DNA of 24,637 bases from JBPCRW01 sp050996405 (GCA_050996405.1 JBPCRW010000217.1:1-24637), one strand, 5' to 3'; positions 1-8,246 are shown, numbered from the stretch's first letter. Notes: generated by a model not told the origin, from the sequence alone. Program-made: numbers and translations.

Positions 1-1369
1 CTTTTGAATGAGTTTTCAGCCCGCGAACGCCGTAGATAACGTGAACGCCTTCGTTTTCCAGCCGCCGCGCCCACTCGATATTATTTTCTTCGTCAAACCG
101 CGCTTTTAATTCAACCAGCGCGGCAACTTGTTTGCCTTCTTCGCTGGCGTGAACCAAAGATTTCACAATCGGCGAATCTTTGCCCGTCCGGTAGAGACAA
201 ATTTTTATCGCCCGCACATCTTCGTCTTCCGCCGCCGCGTCAATAAAATCGGTCACCGTGTGATACGCCGTGTATGGATGAGAAAGCAGCACGTCGCGCC
301 GCTTCAGCACGTCAAAGATTTTTTTTTGACGGCGCAAAACCGTTGGGACGTTATAGACAATCGGTTTATCCTTGAGTTCGGAAAGCTCTAAATCGTAAAG
401 CGTCATCAAATCGGGAATGTTCAAAAAGCCTTCAACTTTATAAACATCGTCCGCCGTCAAACCGATTGCTTCGGTGAGATATTCAACCATTCCGGCGGGC
501 ATCGAAGCGGAAACTTCGAGACGCGCGGCAAAGCCGAAACGCCGCCGGTGAAGCTCGTGTTCCATCGCCCGCAAAAGGTCGCCCGCTTCGTCTTCGCGCA
601 GTTCGAGGTCGGCATCGCGCGTGACGCGAAACAAAAAGGCGCGTTCCGTTTTCATATTCGGAAACAGATGCCGCACGTTCGCCTTGATAATTTCACCGAG
701 CAAAGTAAAGCGCAAACCGCCGCCGTCAACCGGAATCAGGCGCGGAATATTCGGCGGCAGTTTGATGCGCGCGAAACGATTTTGTTTGAAAAGCTGTTTT
801 AAGCTGTCGTGCTTTGCGTGTTTGGTCGGCTCGACAAAAAGCCCTAGATTTAAACTAAGATTTGAAATATACGGAAACGGATGGCTCGAATCAACCGCCT
901 GCGGTGTCAGCACGGGAAAAATGTTTTTCAGAAAATAATTATTAGTGCGTTTTTTCTCGTCTTTGGTCAGCGATTTATACGCGCAAATCTCGATTCCCGA
1001 ATTTGCAAGTTGCGGCAAAACTTCCCGATTCAGACAATTCATTTGCTGTTCGAGCAGCGGCAAAAGTCGCTGGCGGATTTCCTTCAATTGTTCAGCCGCC
1101 GTCATTCCGTCCGGCGAAACTTCGTTTATTCCGTCTTCGATTTGTTCCTTCAAACCGGCAACGCGAATCATAAAAAATTCGTCCAGATTGGTCGAAAAAA
1201 TCGCCAGAAATTTCAACCGTTCGAGCAGCGGATTTGATTCGTCCAACGCTTCTTCCAGCACGCGGCGATTAAATTCGAGCCAGCTTAATTCGCGGTTAAA
1301 AAGAAGTTTCTGCTCGGTTTCCGCAGCCGAACCATTTACGCTTTTTTTTCTTTTTTTGGCAGTCGTCAC
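1..1369 (-). CDS. ppk1: Polyphosphate kinase 1, N-terminal part (runs off window)
   Basis: PPK1 reversibly makes polyphosphate from ATP. Reading the minus strand from a GTG at 1369 gives 456 open codons with no stop. The start reads MTTAKKRKKSVNGS and then NRELSWLEFNRRVLEEA, the classic PPK1 N-terminus, followed by STNLDEFFMIRVAGLK and an extended N, head and catalytic region. The last complete codons before the left edge encode GLKTHSK. Its His, about residue 454, matches the histidine that is autophosphorylated in E. coli PPK1 (GLKIHAK). The C-terminal third lies outside the window. The GTG was chosen because it is in frame, follows AGGA by 11 bases and lies downstream of a plausible promoter. 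The Lys-rich N-terminal stretch comes from A-tracts and may be disordered. The gene is divergent from dinG. The family call is very secure; the exact start is less so. Confidence 0.95.
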   Translation of the reverse strand, partial: MTTAKKRKKSVNGSAAETEQKLLFNRELSWLEFNRRVLEEALDESNPLLERLKFLAIFSTNLDEFFMIRVAGLKEQIEDGINEVSPDGMTAAEQLKEIRQRLLPLLEQQMNCLNREVLPQLANSGIEICAYKSLTKDEKKRTNNYFLKNIFPVLTPQAVDSSHPFPYISNLSLNLGLFVEPTKHAKHDSLKQLFKQNRFARIKLPPNIPRLIPVDGGGLRFTLLGEIIKANVRHLFPNMKTERAFLFRVTRDADLELREDEAGDLLRAMEHELHRRRFGFAARLEVSASMPAGMVEYLTEAIGLTADDVYKVEGFLNIPDLMTLYDLELSELKDKPIVYNVPTVLRRQKKIFDVLKRRDVLLSHPYTAYHTVTDFIDAAAEDEDVRAIKICLYRTGKDSPIVKSLVHASEEGKQVAALVELKARFDEENNIEWARRLENEGVHVIYGVRGLKTHSK

Positions 1370-1406
1370 AATTTTTTAATTCCTGTTATTCCGGCAGACT
1401 GTGAAA

Positions 1407-1435
1407 ATTTTATGTAATTGAAAACGGAAAGACAA
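1407..1435 (-). promoter_or_regulatory. Candidate sigma-70 promoter for ppk1
   Basis: On the minus strand TTGTCT (1430-1435) is separated by 17 bases from TAAAAT (1407-1412), which would start transcription about 30 bases before the GTG of ppk1. It lies in the 171-base divergent gap 1370-1540. In the same gap I see two TGTTAA words (1445-1450 and 1495-1500), but they are 50 bases apart and not in the 11-base register of a Pho box. I could not find a clean promoter for dinG here. Confidence 0.4.
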
Positions 1436-1540
1436 CAAACGGCGTGTTAACTTTTCGCCGCGCATTCGCTCGATAGCCAATAATATCGACAAAATGTTAA
1501 AATTATGACTTAAATTTTCGGCGTTTCAGAATAAAATCAA

Positions 1541-3496
1541 GTGGAAGAAATTTTCGGCAGAAGCGGTCTCATCAGCAAATATCACAAGGAATTTGAATAT
1601 CGCCCCGGTCAGATAAAAATGGCTGAGGCAGTTCTTCGGGCGTTTGAGGAAAACAAACATTTAATCGTCGAAGCCGGAACGGGAACGGGCAAAACGCTCG
1701 CTTATCTCGTGCCGGCAATCGCCTTTGCTTTGTCGAAAGGCAAGCGCGTGATTATCTCGACGGGGACGAAAAATTTGCAGGAGCAATTGATGGAAAAAGA
1801 CATCCCGTTTCTGCAAAAAATTATGCCGAAAAAATTTACCGCCGCCGCGATGAAAGGGCGTTCAAATTACGCCTGTTTGTATCGCGTCAAAAAGGCGGAA
1901 ACGCAGCCGATTTTAGAAAGCCTTGACGAATTTGATTCGTTCCAAAAAATTTCGCGCTGGTCGCGTGAATCGGAAACGGGCGACAAAGCCGAACTTGTAG
2001 ATTTACCGGAAAATATTTCTTACTGGAAGGACATCAACGCGAAGGGCGAAATTTGCATCGGGCAGAAATGCGTGGATTTTGAAAATTGTTTTATCACGCG
2101 GATGCGGACACGCGCCGAAAACGCCGATATTGTCATCGTCAATCATCATCTTTTTTTTGCCGATTTGAATATTCGCGGCAACGAATACGGCAGAGTTTTG
2201 CCGGATTACGCCGCCGTTATTTTCGACGAAGCGCATTTAATCGAAGACATCGCCGCCGATTATTTCGGTTTTCAGGTTTCGAGTTTTCAGATGGACGAAT
2301 TAGTGCGCGATGTCGAAAGACTGCCGATTACAGATGTCGTTTTGAATCGAGATTTAGCGAAACTTTCGACAAAAATTATGGCTCTCGCCGATGCGTTTTG
2401 GGCGCGTTTTATTCAAGGACGCGGCGCGGACGGGCGTTTTCCGCTAATGCCTAATTCGTTCGCAAGCAAAGTAAAATCGGGCGAAATCGAAGCCACGCCG
2501 TTGGGTGAAGCGTATTTTGCTCTGGATAACGCGCTGGAAAGATTGGAAGCGACTTTGGATAATTTGAAGGACGACAAAAGCGAAATTGAATCGGTCATTC
2601 GCCGCACGCGCCAAACTCGTTTCGACCTCGATTTTGTCTGCTCGCAGGCGGAAAAAAATTACGTGTATTGGATGGAGCGTCGCGGGCGCGGAATGTTTTT
2701 GCGCGCTTCGCCGATTGATGTTTCCGAATTATTGCAGGAAAAACTTTTCGAGAAAGTTGAAACCGTCGTGATGACTTCCGCGACCCTTTCGAGCAACGGA
2801 AAATTCGATTTCATCAAAGACCGTTTGGGTTTGGACGACGAAAAAACCGACTCCTTGCTCGCGCCGTCTTCGTTTGATTACGCGAAACAGGCGATTGTTT
2901 ATTTGCCGAAAGCGATGCCCGATCCGCGCTCGCCCGATTACGCAAATGCGGCGGCAAGCGAAATCGTCAAAATAATAAACATCACGCGTGGACACGCTTT
3001 TGTGCTTTGCACGAGCAACCAATCAATGAACGCGCTTTACGAACTCGTCAGTTTGCGCGTAGATTTTCCGTGTTTCGTGCAGGGTTCGATGTCAAAAGCC
3101 GGACTGCTTGACAGATTCCGCACGACGAAAAACGCCGTCCTGTTTGCGACATCTTCATTCTGGCAGGGCGTTGACGTGCGCGGCGAACAATTGTCGTGCG
3201 TCATCATTGACAAACTTCCCTTCGCCGTTCCGACCGACCCGATTGTTTCGGCGCGAACGAAATTTATTGACGAGCAAGGCGGAATGTCTTTTTTTGAATA
3301 CTCTGTGCCGAACGCGGTAATTGCTTTGAAACAAGGTATCGGCAGATTGATTCGCAGCGCGACCGACAAAGGCGTAATCGCCATTTTAGACCCGCGCCTC
3401 AGAACAAAAGGCTACGGCAAAGATTTTTTGAACAGTTTGCCGCGAATGCGAATCACGAGTGAATTGAAAGATGTTATGAATATATTTAATAGTTGA
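1541..3496 (+). CDS. dinG: DinG/XPD-family Fe-S ATP-dependent DNA helicase
   Basis: This is a superfamily 2 helicase of the DinG/YoaA/XPD type, expected to unwind DNA 5' to 3' with ATP in repair or in clearing R-loops and replication blocks. Visible motifs: RPGQ (21-24), Walker A EAGTGTGKT (44-52), and DEAH (229-232). Four cysteines (C112, C172, C177, C183), spaced as in the Fe-S domain of this family, lie between them. The C-terminal half has SATLSS, SFWQGVDVRGEQ and QGIGRLIRS (motifs V and VI). It has 651 residues and no N-terminal exonuclease domain, so it resembles the Gram-negative DinG/YoaA form rather than the Bacillus form. The start is GTG; no better in-frame ATG precedes the first motif. 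The ankyrin gene follows within about a dozen bases, so cotranscription is likely. Confidence 0.93.
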   Translation: MEEIFGRSGLISKYHKEFEYRPGQIKMAEAVLRAFEENKHLIVEAGTGTGKTLAYLVPAIAFALSKGKRVIISTGTKNLQEQLMEKDIPFLQKIMPKKFTAAAMKGRSNYACLYRVKKAETQPILESLDEFDSFQKISRWSRESETGDKAELVDLPENISYWKDINAKGEICIGQKCVDFENCFITRMRTRAENADIVIVNHHLFFADLNIRGNEYGRVLPDYAAVIFDEAHLIEDIAADYFGFQVSSFQMDELVRDVERLPITDVVLNRDLAKLSTKIMALADAFWARFIQGRGADGRFPLMPNSFASKVKSGEIEATPLGEAYFALDNALERLEATLDNLKDDKSEIESVIRRTRQTRFDLDFVCSQAEKNYVYWMERRGRGMFLRASPIDVSELLQEKLFEKVETVVMTSATLSSNGKFDFIKDRLGLDDEKTDSLLAPSSFDYAKQAIVYLPKAMPDPRSPDYANAAASEIVKIINITRGHAFVLCTSNQSMNALYELVSLRVDFPCFVQGSMSKAGLLDRFRTTKNAVLFATSSFWQGVDVRGEQLSCVIIDKLPFAVPTDPIVSARTKFIDEQGGMSFFEYSVPNAVIALKQGIGRLIRSATDKGVIAILDPRLRTKGYGKDFLNSLPRMRITSELKDVMNIFNS

Positions 3497-3508
3497 GGTT
3501 TGCGAGAA

Positions 3509-4246
3509 ATGATTAAACGCTTTTTTAAATATTTGATAATAACGTTCTTTATCGTTTTGGTTCTTTACCTGGTCGTGCCTTTACCGCAAACGATTCTTGA
3601 GCTATCCAAAAAGGATTTTCCGCGCGAAGAACCAATCACGCTAATTCCAAATGAGCAAAACAAAAATGAAAAATGTAAGGCTAAAACAATCTATTTTTCC
3701 ACCAAAGACAAACAAGTTTATGAAAATGAAGATTATAAGTTTGTCGTTGACGATTACTGTGCAGATCTACAAGAGAAATTATTGAAAGCCATTGACAGCG
3801 AAGATACTAAAAATATTCGCACATTAATTGCACAGGGCGCAAACCCAAATACTCCAGATATTTCAAGTTTTGAAGCAAACTATCCGTTAATTTCAGCCAG
3901 TTATCACGACAATGCGGCGATGATAAAATTACTGCTTGATAACGGGGCTGACATAAATCAAGAATGGTGTTGCTGTATGTCTTGCAGCACAGCTTTGGCG
4001 AATGCAACTTCCCGTAATCATGTCGAAAGCGTTAAACTTTTATTGGAAAGAGGAGCGAACACAAATTATCACTTAAAATACGAATACATTTGGATGAAGT
4101 CTTTTGATATTGCCGCCGTCAAAGGAAATTCGGAGATTATGAATTTGTATGATGTTAATTGCGGGTTCAACGTTCCGTGTCGCGGCGAAGTTCGCATCAA
4201 AAGATTGTTTTATAATTTAATCAGACCCTTTTTTAAACAAAAATAA
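3509..4246 (+). CDS. Membrane-anchored ankyrin-repeat protein
   Basis: The protein has about 245 residues. A single hydrophobic segment (about residues 6-27) near the N-terminus suggests an anchor with the rest in the periplasm, or an uncleaved signal. The second half carries about three to four ankyrin repeats, with signatures such as LIAQGANPN, MIKLLLDNGADIN and SVKLLLERGANTN. These make protein-protein contacts; the partner cannot be read from sequence. An odd Cys cluster, WCCCMSC (about 153-159), interrupts the second and third repeats and could bind metal or form disulfides. I chose ATG 3509 with GAGG eleven bases upstream; an in-frame TTG at 3500 is the alternative. Composition is more AT-rich than its neighbours, which may mean later acquisition. 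It overlaps queD by one base (TAATG). Confidence 0.8.
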   Translation: MIKRFFKYLIITFFIVLVLYLVVPLPQTILELSKKDFPREEPITLIPNEQNKNEKCKAKTIYFSTKDKQVYENEDYKFVVDDYCADLQEKLLKAIDSEDTKNIRTLIAQGANPNTPDISSFEANYPLISASYHDNAAMIKLLLDNGADINQEWCCCMSCSTALANATSRNHVESVKLLLERGANTNYHLKYEYIWMKSFDIAAVKGNSEIMNLYDVNCGFNVPCRGEVRIKRLFYNLIRPFFKQK

Positions 4247-4653
4247 TGCCATCGTTTTACGAAGTAATGATTGAACGCAATTTTTCCAGCGCGCATCAAC
4301 TGCGCGGCTATAAGGGAAAGTGCGAAAACCTGCACGGACACAATTATAAAATCGAGATTTACGCTAAAGGCGCGGAACTCAACAACATTGGTTTGCTGAT
4401 TGATTTTGTGGATTTGAAAAAGGCGGCGGATGAAATTGTAAATTATCTAGACCATCGCAACATTAACGAACTTCCGCCATTTGACGAAGAATTAAATCCG
4501 TCGGCGGAAAATCTGGCGCGTTATATTTTGGAATATATCGCGTCAAGGATTGATGATGACCGCGTGCGGATTTATAAAGTTCGCTGTTACGAAACGCCGA
4601 CCAGCATTGCGACTTATCGGGTGGATTATTCAAACGGAAATAAGTTAGAATAA
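4246..4653 (+). CDS. queD: 6-carboxytetrahydropterin synthase (QueD / 6-PTPS family)
   Basis: QueD turns 7,8-dihydroneopterin triphosphate into 6-carboxy-5,6,7,8-tetrahydropterin, an early step to the 7-deazaguanine of queuosine. Zinc ligands are visible at H17 (FSSAHQL) and at H30 and H32 in CENLHGHNY. C26, the catalytic Cys in the CxxxHGH arrangement typical of QueD, is present. Further signatures are LDHRNIN (D69, H70), NPSAENLA (84-91) and E116 in CYETPTS. The length of 135 residues is typical of bacterial QueD. Its ATG overlaps the stop of the ankyrin gene by one base, so it probably depends on translation of that gene. QueF of the same pathway is at 12950-13384. The family also includes eukaryotic-type 6-pyruvoyl-tetrahydropterin synthase, but the motif favours QueD. 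Confidence 0.92.
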   Translation: MPSFYEVMIERNFSSAHQLRGYKGKCENLHGHNYKIEIYAKGAELNNIGLLIDFVDLKKAADEIVNYLDHRNINELPPFDEELNPSAENLARYILEYIASRIDDDRVRIYKVRCYETPTSIATYRVDYSNGNKLE

Positions 4654-4675
4654 ACAGTTTTCTAAAGTCTGAAAC

Positions 4676-4703
4676 TTGACGTTTTCGGTGGTCAAACTAT
4701 AAT
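4676..4703 (+). promoter_or_regulatory. Promoter of the tRNA gene
   Basis: TTGACG (4676-4681), a 16-base spacer and a perfect TATAAT (4698-4703) end 11 bases before the tRNA 5' end at 4715. Initiation would therefore fall about 4-5 bases before the mature tRNA, leaving a very short 5' leader. This is one of the two best sigma-70 promoters in the window. Confidence 0.75.
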
Positions 4704-4714
4704 TATATGTTCGT

Positions 4715-4791
4715 GGCTGGGTAGCTCAGATGGTTAGAGCGTCGGATTCATAACCCGGAGGTCGCGGGTTCGATCCCCGCCCCCGCCACCA
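4715..4791 (+). tRNA. tRNA with CAT anticodon (probably elongator Met), CCA encoded
   Basis: A full cloverleaf can be drawn: acceptor 4715-4721 with 4781-4787, D stem GCTC/GAGC, anticodon loop TTCATAA (4747-4753, CAT at 4749-4751), a 5-base variable loop, and T stem GCGGG/CCCGC around TTCGATC. Discriminator A4788 is followed by genomic CCA (4789-4791). Base 1 pairs with base 72 (G-C), which argues against initiator tRNA. A CAT anticodon could also mean tRNA-Ile2 (lysidine-modified), which I cannot exclude. Two mismatches stand out: U4-C69 in the acceptor stem and A31-C39 at the top of the anticodon stem. The gene has its own promoter immediately upstream. Confidence 0.93.
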
Positions 4792-4807
4792 AAATTTCGA
4801 CTGATTT

Positions 4808-5167
4808 TCAAGTGCCGCCGCGTTCCTTTTTTCTTTCTTCATAATGTTTTTTTCGATGACAGTTCGCGCGCAGAACGCGACACTTAGCGATTTCAGCTTT
4901 TAATAATCCCCAACTTAAATAGTCGTTTATTCTAGCGATTGAAAATTTCTTTTCTTGCGGATTTATATGATGGAAATCCAAACAAGCCGGATAATTCTCT
5001 CCGCACTCTTCGCACTTTAATGTTTCCTTATATTCCTTCAGCCAAGCCTTAATTTTCTTGTCTCTTTTTCTTACGCAAGCGATATGTTTGGCTTTATTCT
5101 TTTGATACCACCCGCGCATATACTCGCGCTGGTATTCGCGTCTTTTATCTTTATCTTTCAATGGCAT
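4808..5167 (-). CDS. Small HNH endonuclease
   Basis: This 119-residue basic protein has an HNH (His-Me finger) nuclease fold. A zinc-knuckle-like pair, C52 and C55 (CEEC), precedes LDFHH (D64, H66, H67). Later come C96 and the NCHRKKH stretch (N102, C103, H104, H108), giving the order C-x2-C ... H-H ... C ... N-C-H. The first about 45 residues are highly charged and probably bind DNA. There is no fused DNA-binding or methylase domain. Such stand-alone HNH proteins include homing-type and phage-related nucleases; the target is unknown. It lies 17 bases from the 3' end of the tRNA, on the opposite strand, and is more AT-rich than the surrounding genes, so it may be acquired. I see no intron or attachment-site duplication around it. 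Confidence 0.82.
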   Translation of the reverse strand: MPLKDKDKRREYQREYMRGWYQKNKAKHIACVRKRDKKIKAWLKEYKETLKCEECGENYPACLDFHHINPQEKKFSIARINDYLSWGLLKAEIAKCRVLRANCHRKKHYEERKKERGGT

Positions 5168-5295
5168 AAAGTAACTTTAAAAAAAAATAGATTTATAAAG
5201 CAAATTAATTGTTATGAATCTTGTTTGATTAATTTTAAAAGAATTTCCACGACTTGCCGTTTTGTTTTTTCCAAAAAAGTTATATCTTTTTGCTT

Positions 5296-6621
5296 ATGAA
5301 AATTCTTTCAATTCTTCTTTTACCGCTAATTTTTTTAATGAATATCGAGATAAAGGCGCAAACGGCGCGGGATTTCGCAAACATCTGGGAAAAACAGCAC
5401 GTTTCCAAAATGCCGCCGTCGCAGGTTCGTCATAAAGATTTGCAGAATTATCTGAATCAACTGAAAACGCTCGGACTAAAGACGGAAGAAGTCGGGCGCA
5501 GCTATCAAAACCGCGAGATTTATCAGGTCGAATGGGGACGCGGCGCGACGAAAGTTTTTATGTGGACGCAGATGCACGGCGACGAACCGACGGCGACCAG
5601 CGCGGTCATCGATATGCTCGCGTTTTTGCAGACGAATCGAAATCTGGCGTGGGTCAAAGATTTGGAAAATAAAATCACGCTGCGCGTCGTGCCGATGTTA
5701 AATCCAGACGGCGAAGAAAATTTCACGCGGCGCAACGCGCAAGGTATTGACATCAACCGCGATGCCGTTAATCTCGCCACGCCCGAAGGTCGTTTGCTAA
5801 AAAAACTGCGCGACGAATGGCAGCCGGAAATCGGTTTTAACCTGCACAATCAAAACGTGCTGACGGCGGTTGACCATACGAAAAAACAGGCGGCGATTTC
5901 CCTGCTCGCCGTTTCGGGAAGTCCTACGAAAGAATCAAACGCCGGACACCAGCGCAACCGTCGTCTGTGTTCGCTGATGATTAACGCGCTCGACGAATTT
6001 ATTGCGGGTCACGTCGCGCGTTACGACGACGATTACAATCCGCGCGCTTTCGGCGATAGGATTTCCGAATGGGGAACGCCCGTTATTTTGATTGAAACCG
6101 GCGCGCTCGACGGGAAAGACGAGATGTTTTTAGTCAAGATAAATTTCGTCGCTTATCTGACCGCGCTTCGAGCCTTAGCAACCGGAAGCGAAGCGAACGC
6201 CTCGCCGGATGTTTATGACAAATTACCTTTTAACGCCGACGGCGATTTGTATAATTTTATTTTCCGCCGCGCAAATATTTTAAATTATGAATTAAGCAAA
6301 GAACCTTTCACGGCGGATGTGGCGATAAATGCGGCACGTCGCCGAGCCGGTGAGCCGACTCCGACTTCCGTTCAGGACATCGGCGATTTATCAATCTACG
6401 CCGGATTGGACGAATACGACGCGAGCGATTTTTATCTCGTGCCGCGCAAAGGAAACTTGCGCGTCGGCTTTGGCGGCGAATTTTTGTTTTATAAAAAGTC
6501 GCGTAAGATTGATTGGGCGGCGCGGGATTTAGAAAAAACTTTTCCGCCCGACGCGATTTTCTCGCAGGGTGAATGGACAAAAGGCGCGGATGTTTTGCCG
6601 AAAATAAATCAAAATAAATAA
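5296..6621 (+). CDS. Secreted M14-family zinc carboxypeptidase
   Basis: The 441-residue protein begins with a signal peptide (hydrophobic residues about 4-16, cleavage probably near KAQ-TAR), so it acts outside the cytoplasm. The M14 fold is shown by HGDE (zinc ligands H94 and E97), NPDG (136-139), the substrate-binding INRD (N154, R155), NLHNQ with third zinc ligand H184, and IETGALDG with the probable catalytic Glu 267. Members remove C-terminal residues from peptides or cut peptidoglycan stem peptides; the substrate here is not evident. ATG 5296 was chosen because it opens directly on the signal peptide; an in-frame TTG at 5254 would add 14 residues ahead of it. No strong ribosome binding site precedes it. 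About 150 residues follow the catalytic domain with no recognised motif. Confidence 0.9.
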   Translation: MKILSILLLPLIFLMNIEIKAQTARDFANIWEKQHVSKMPPSQVRHKDLQNYLNQLKTLGLKTEEVGRSYQNREIYQVEWGRGATKVFMWTQMHGDEPTATSAVIDMLAFLQTNRNLAWVKDLENKITLRVVPMLNPDGEENFTRRNAQGIDINRDAVNLATPEGRLLKKLRDEWQPEIGFNLHNQNVLTAVDHTKKQAAISLLAVSGSPTKESNAGHQRNRRLCSLMINALDEFIAGHVARYDDDYNPRAFGDRISEWGTPVILIETGALDGKDEMFLVKINFVAYLTALRALATGSEANASPDVYDKLPFNADGDLYNFIFRRANILNYELSKEPFTADVAINAARRRAGEPTPTSVQDIGDLSIYAGLDEYDASDFYLVPRKGNLRVGFGGEFLFYKKSRKIDWAARDLEKTFPPDAIFSQGEWTKGADVLPKINQNK

Positions 6622-6642
6622 AACGTCTTCGATTTTTCTATT

Positions 6643-6677
6643 CACGATTTACAATTTACGATTTACGATTCCTAATT
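6643..6677. repeat. Single-arm tandem heptamer (TACGATT)n
   Basis: Four 7-base units in register, CACGATT, TACAATT, TACGATT and TACGATT, fill 6643-6670, with a decayed fifth unit to 6677. The array lies between the M14 peptidase stop and the ATG of the next gene. I see no inverted copy nearby, so this is a one-armed member of the repeat family listed below. Confidence 0.85.
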
Positions 6678-6679
6678 TT

Positions 6680-7219
6680 ATGGCTCAACCGAGTAATCAA
6701 CAACAGCCGCCGAAACTTGAGAAAACAGAAAGCGGCGACATCAATATCAATTCTCTGGCGAATTTGCTTGAATGGTTTTTGAGCTACGACGGGCGCGTCG
6801 GGGTTATGCGGCATCCGCACGTTCAAGAACTTTTTGAATGGAAACAGGCGGACGATGCGGCAAACGGCGTGCAGGTTTATCCGTTTGAAAACGCCGAAGC
6901 GCGTTTTGCCGTCGGCGTGTTTTCTGCGATTGCGGAAAATGATTCGGAAGCGAAACTCGCGCTCTGGATGACGGACGTTTTGCAGGCACTCGGCGAGTCG
7001 AAACAGACGGTCGAAGATTTTGCCGCGCAGTATAAACTCGAAACAAAACAAGGCGCGTCGCCGGTTATGGAATCGCAAAAATTGCCGTCAAAAACCGAAC
7101 GCCGCATTTTTCTGACATTCGCGTGGATTGAATCGCTCTCGACGGCGGAAATCAGATTTTTGGGCTGGGTTTATCAGGAACTTTACGGCAAATCGTTTCA
7201 ACCGATTACCGAATCATAA
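6680..7219 (+). CDS. Conserved-looking hypothetical protein
   Basis: I do not recognise this family. The protein is 179 residues, soluble and mildly acidic, with no signal peptide or membrane segment. A short Gln/Pro-rich N-terminus (about 1-15) is followed by two apparently helical stretches (about 23-60 and 75-115), a linker rich in Ser, Gln and Lys (about 117-140), and a Trp-containing helical end (IFLTFAWIESL, RFLGWVYQELYG). Codon use resembles the flanking genes, which supports it being real. It starts at ATG 6680 just after the heptamer array and has no clear Shine-Dalgarno. It ends close to a convergent peptidase gene. Confidence 0.75.
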   Translation: MAQPSNQQQPPKLEKTESGDININSLANLLEWFLSYDGRVGVMRHPHVQELFEWKQADDAANGVQVYPFENAEARFAVGVFSAIAENDSEAKLALWMTDVLQALGESKQTVEDFAAQYKLETKQGASPVMESQKLPSKTERRIFLTFAWIESLSTAEIRFLGWVYQELYGKSFQPITES

Positions 7220-7229
7220 TCAATAAAAA

Positions 7230-7254
7230 GGTGAAACAATTTAGTTATTTCGCC
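7230..7254. terminator. Weak hairpin between convergent genes
   Basis: GGTGAAA (7230-7236) can pair with TTTCGCC (7248-7254), with one G-U pair, around an 11-base loop. It is preceded by an A-run and sits between the convergent stops at 7219 and 7283. The stem is short and no clean T-run follows directly on either strand, so this is only a possible bidirectional terminator. Confidence 0.25.
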
Positions 7255-7282
7255 TCTCGCCTATCTGATTCTTCTTTTTGTT

Positions 7283-8137
7283 TTACTGACTGCCAAAAGT
7301 GTTGCACTGTTTCATATCGCCCGATTGAAAACCGCGCGTGAACCAACTCATTCGCTGCTGCGACGAGCCGTGCGTGAATGAATCGGGAACGACGTAGCCC
7401 TGCGTTTCTTTCTGGATATTATCATCGCCGACCGCCGAAGCCGCCCGCAACGCTTCTTCGACATCGCCGACTTGCAGTTTGCCCTGCTGCTGCGCGTCGT
7501 GCGCCCAGACTCCGGCGTAGCAATCGGCTTGCAATTCCAAACCGACCGAAAGCTGATTCGCCTGCGCTTCGCCTGCGCGCTGCTGCAAAGCCGTCACTTT
7601 GTCCATCGTTCCCAACAAATCCTGAACGTGATGCCCGACTTCGTGCGCGACGACGTAGGCTTGCGCGAAATTGCCCGGCGCGTGAAATTCATTTTTCAGC
7701 TGGTCGAAAAACGCGAAATCGAGATAAAGTTTTTCATCGCCCGGACAATAAAAAGGTCCGACCGCCGCCTGCGCCTGCCCGCAGGCAGAAGGCGTTTGTC
7801 CGGTATAAAGAACCAGTTTCGGGTCGGTATATTGTTTGCCGATTTTGCGAAACTGCGCCGACCAAACGTCTTCGGTAGATTTCAAAACCGATGAAATAAA
7901 TTTTTCTTCAGGGTCGTTTCGCGGACTCGCCGGATTTTGCGTCTGCGTCTGCGTGACCTGTGTCGTGTCGCCGCCGCCCGTAACTTGATTGAAAAGATTC
8001 AGCGCGCTACTCCCGCCGCACAAATAAATCAACAAGCCAATTACCAGCATTCCCAAACCGCCGCCGCCGATTGCCAGTCCTCTGCCGCCCATCCCGCGCC
8101 GGTCTTCGATATTAGTGCTTTCTTCGCCTTCCAACAT
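7283..8137 (-). CDS. ypfJ: YpfJ-like neutral zinc metallopeptidase, membrane-anchored
   Basis: This is a 284-residue zincin of the putative neutral zinc metallopeptidase family (YpfJ, PF04228-like). A Gly-rich N-terminal region leads into one membrane segment (about 22-40), then a Thr/Gln linker (57-70) and the catalytic domain. Motifs: HEVGHH (zinc ligands H165 and H169, catalytic E166) and GLELQADCYAG (candidate third ligand E201, with D205). The FYCP and late FTHGSSQQR stretches fit the family as I know it. Physiological substrates of this family are poorly known. Start ATG 8137 is preceded by an AGGGAAG-like ribosome site. It is divergent from the HU gene, with 187 bases between them. Confidence 0.9.
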   Translation of the reverse strand: MLEGEESTNIEDRRGMGGRGLAIGGGGLGMLVIGLLIYLCGGSSALNLFNQVTGGGDTTQVTQTQTQNPASPRNDPEEKFISSVLKSTEDVWSAQFRKIGKQYTDPKLVLYTGQTPSACGQAQAAVGPFYCPGDEKLYLDFAFFDQLKNEFHAPGNFAQAYVVAHEVGHHVQDLLGTMDKVTALQQRAGEAQANQLSVGLELQADCYAGVWAHDAQQQGKLQVGDVEEALRAASAVGDDNIQKETQGYVVPDSFTHGSSQQRMSWFTRGFQSGDMKQCNTFGSQ

Positions 8138-8246
8138 AATTTTATCTTCCCTCGATTGACGTTCTTAAAATACCCCGCGATTTTACCACTTCTTCGATAA
8201 ATTTTGACAGCCGAAAACTTTGTCAGGAGAAATCCGCTGTAACATC

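Noticed and set aside
128..1379. Several plus-strand open frames of 80-144 codons at the left end
   Set aside because: They are antisense shadows of the ppk1 reading frame on the minus strand, which carries clear PPK1 motifs over its whole length.
1445..1500. Two TGTTAA words between ppk1 and dinG as a Pho box
   Set aside because: They are 50 bases apart with no copies at 11-base steps between them, so the direct-repeat register is missing.
7378..7894. Plus-strand open frames of 140-166 codons opposite the zinc peptidase
   Set aside because: Arg/Pro-rich shadows of the YpfJ-like gene, without motif or ribosome site.
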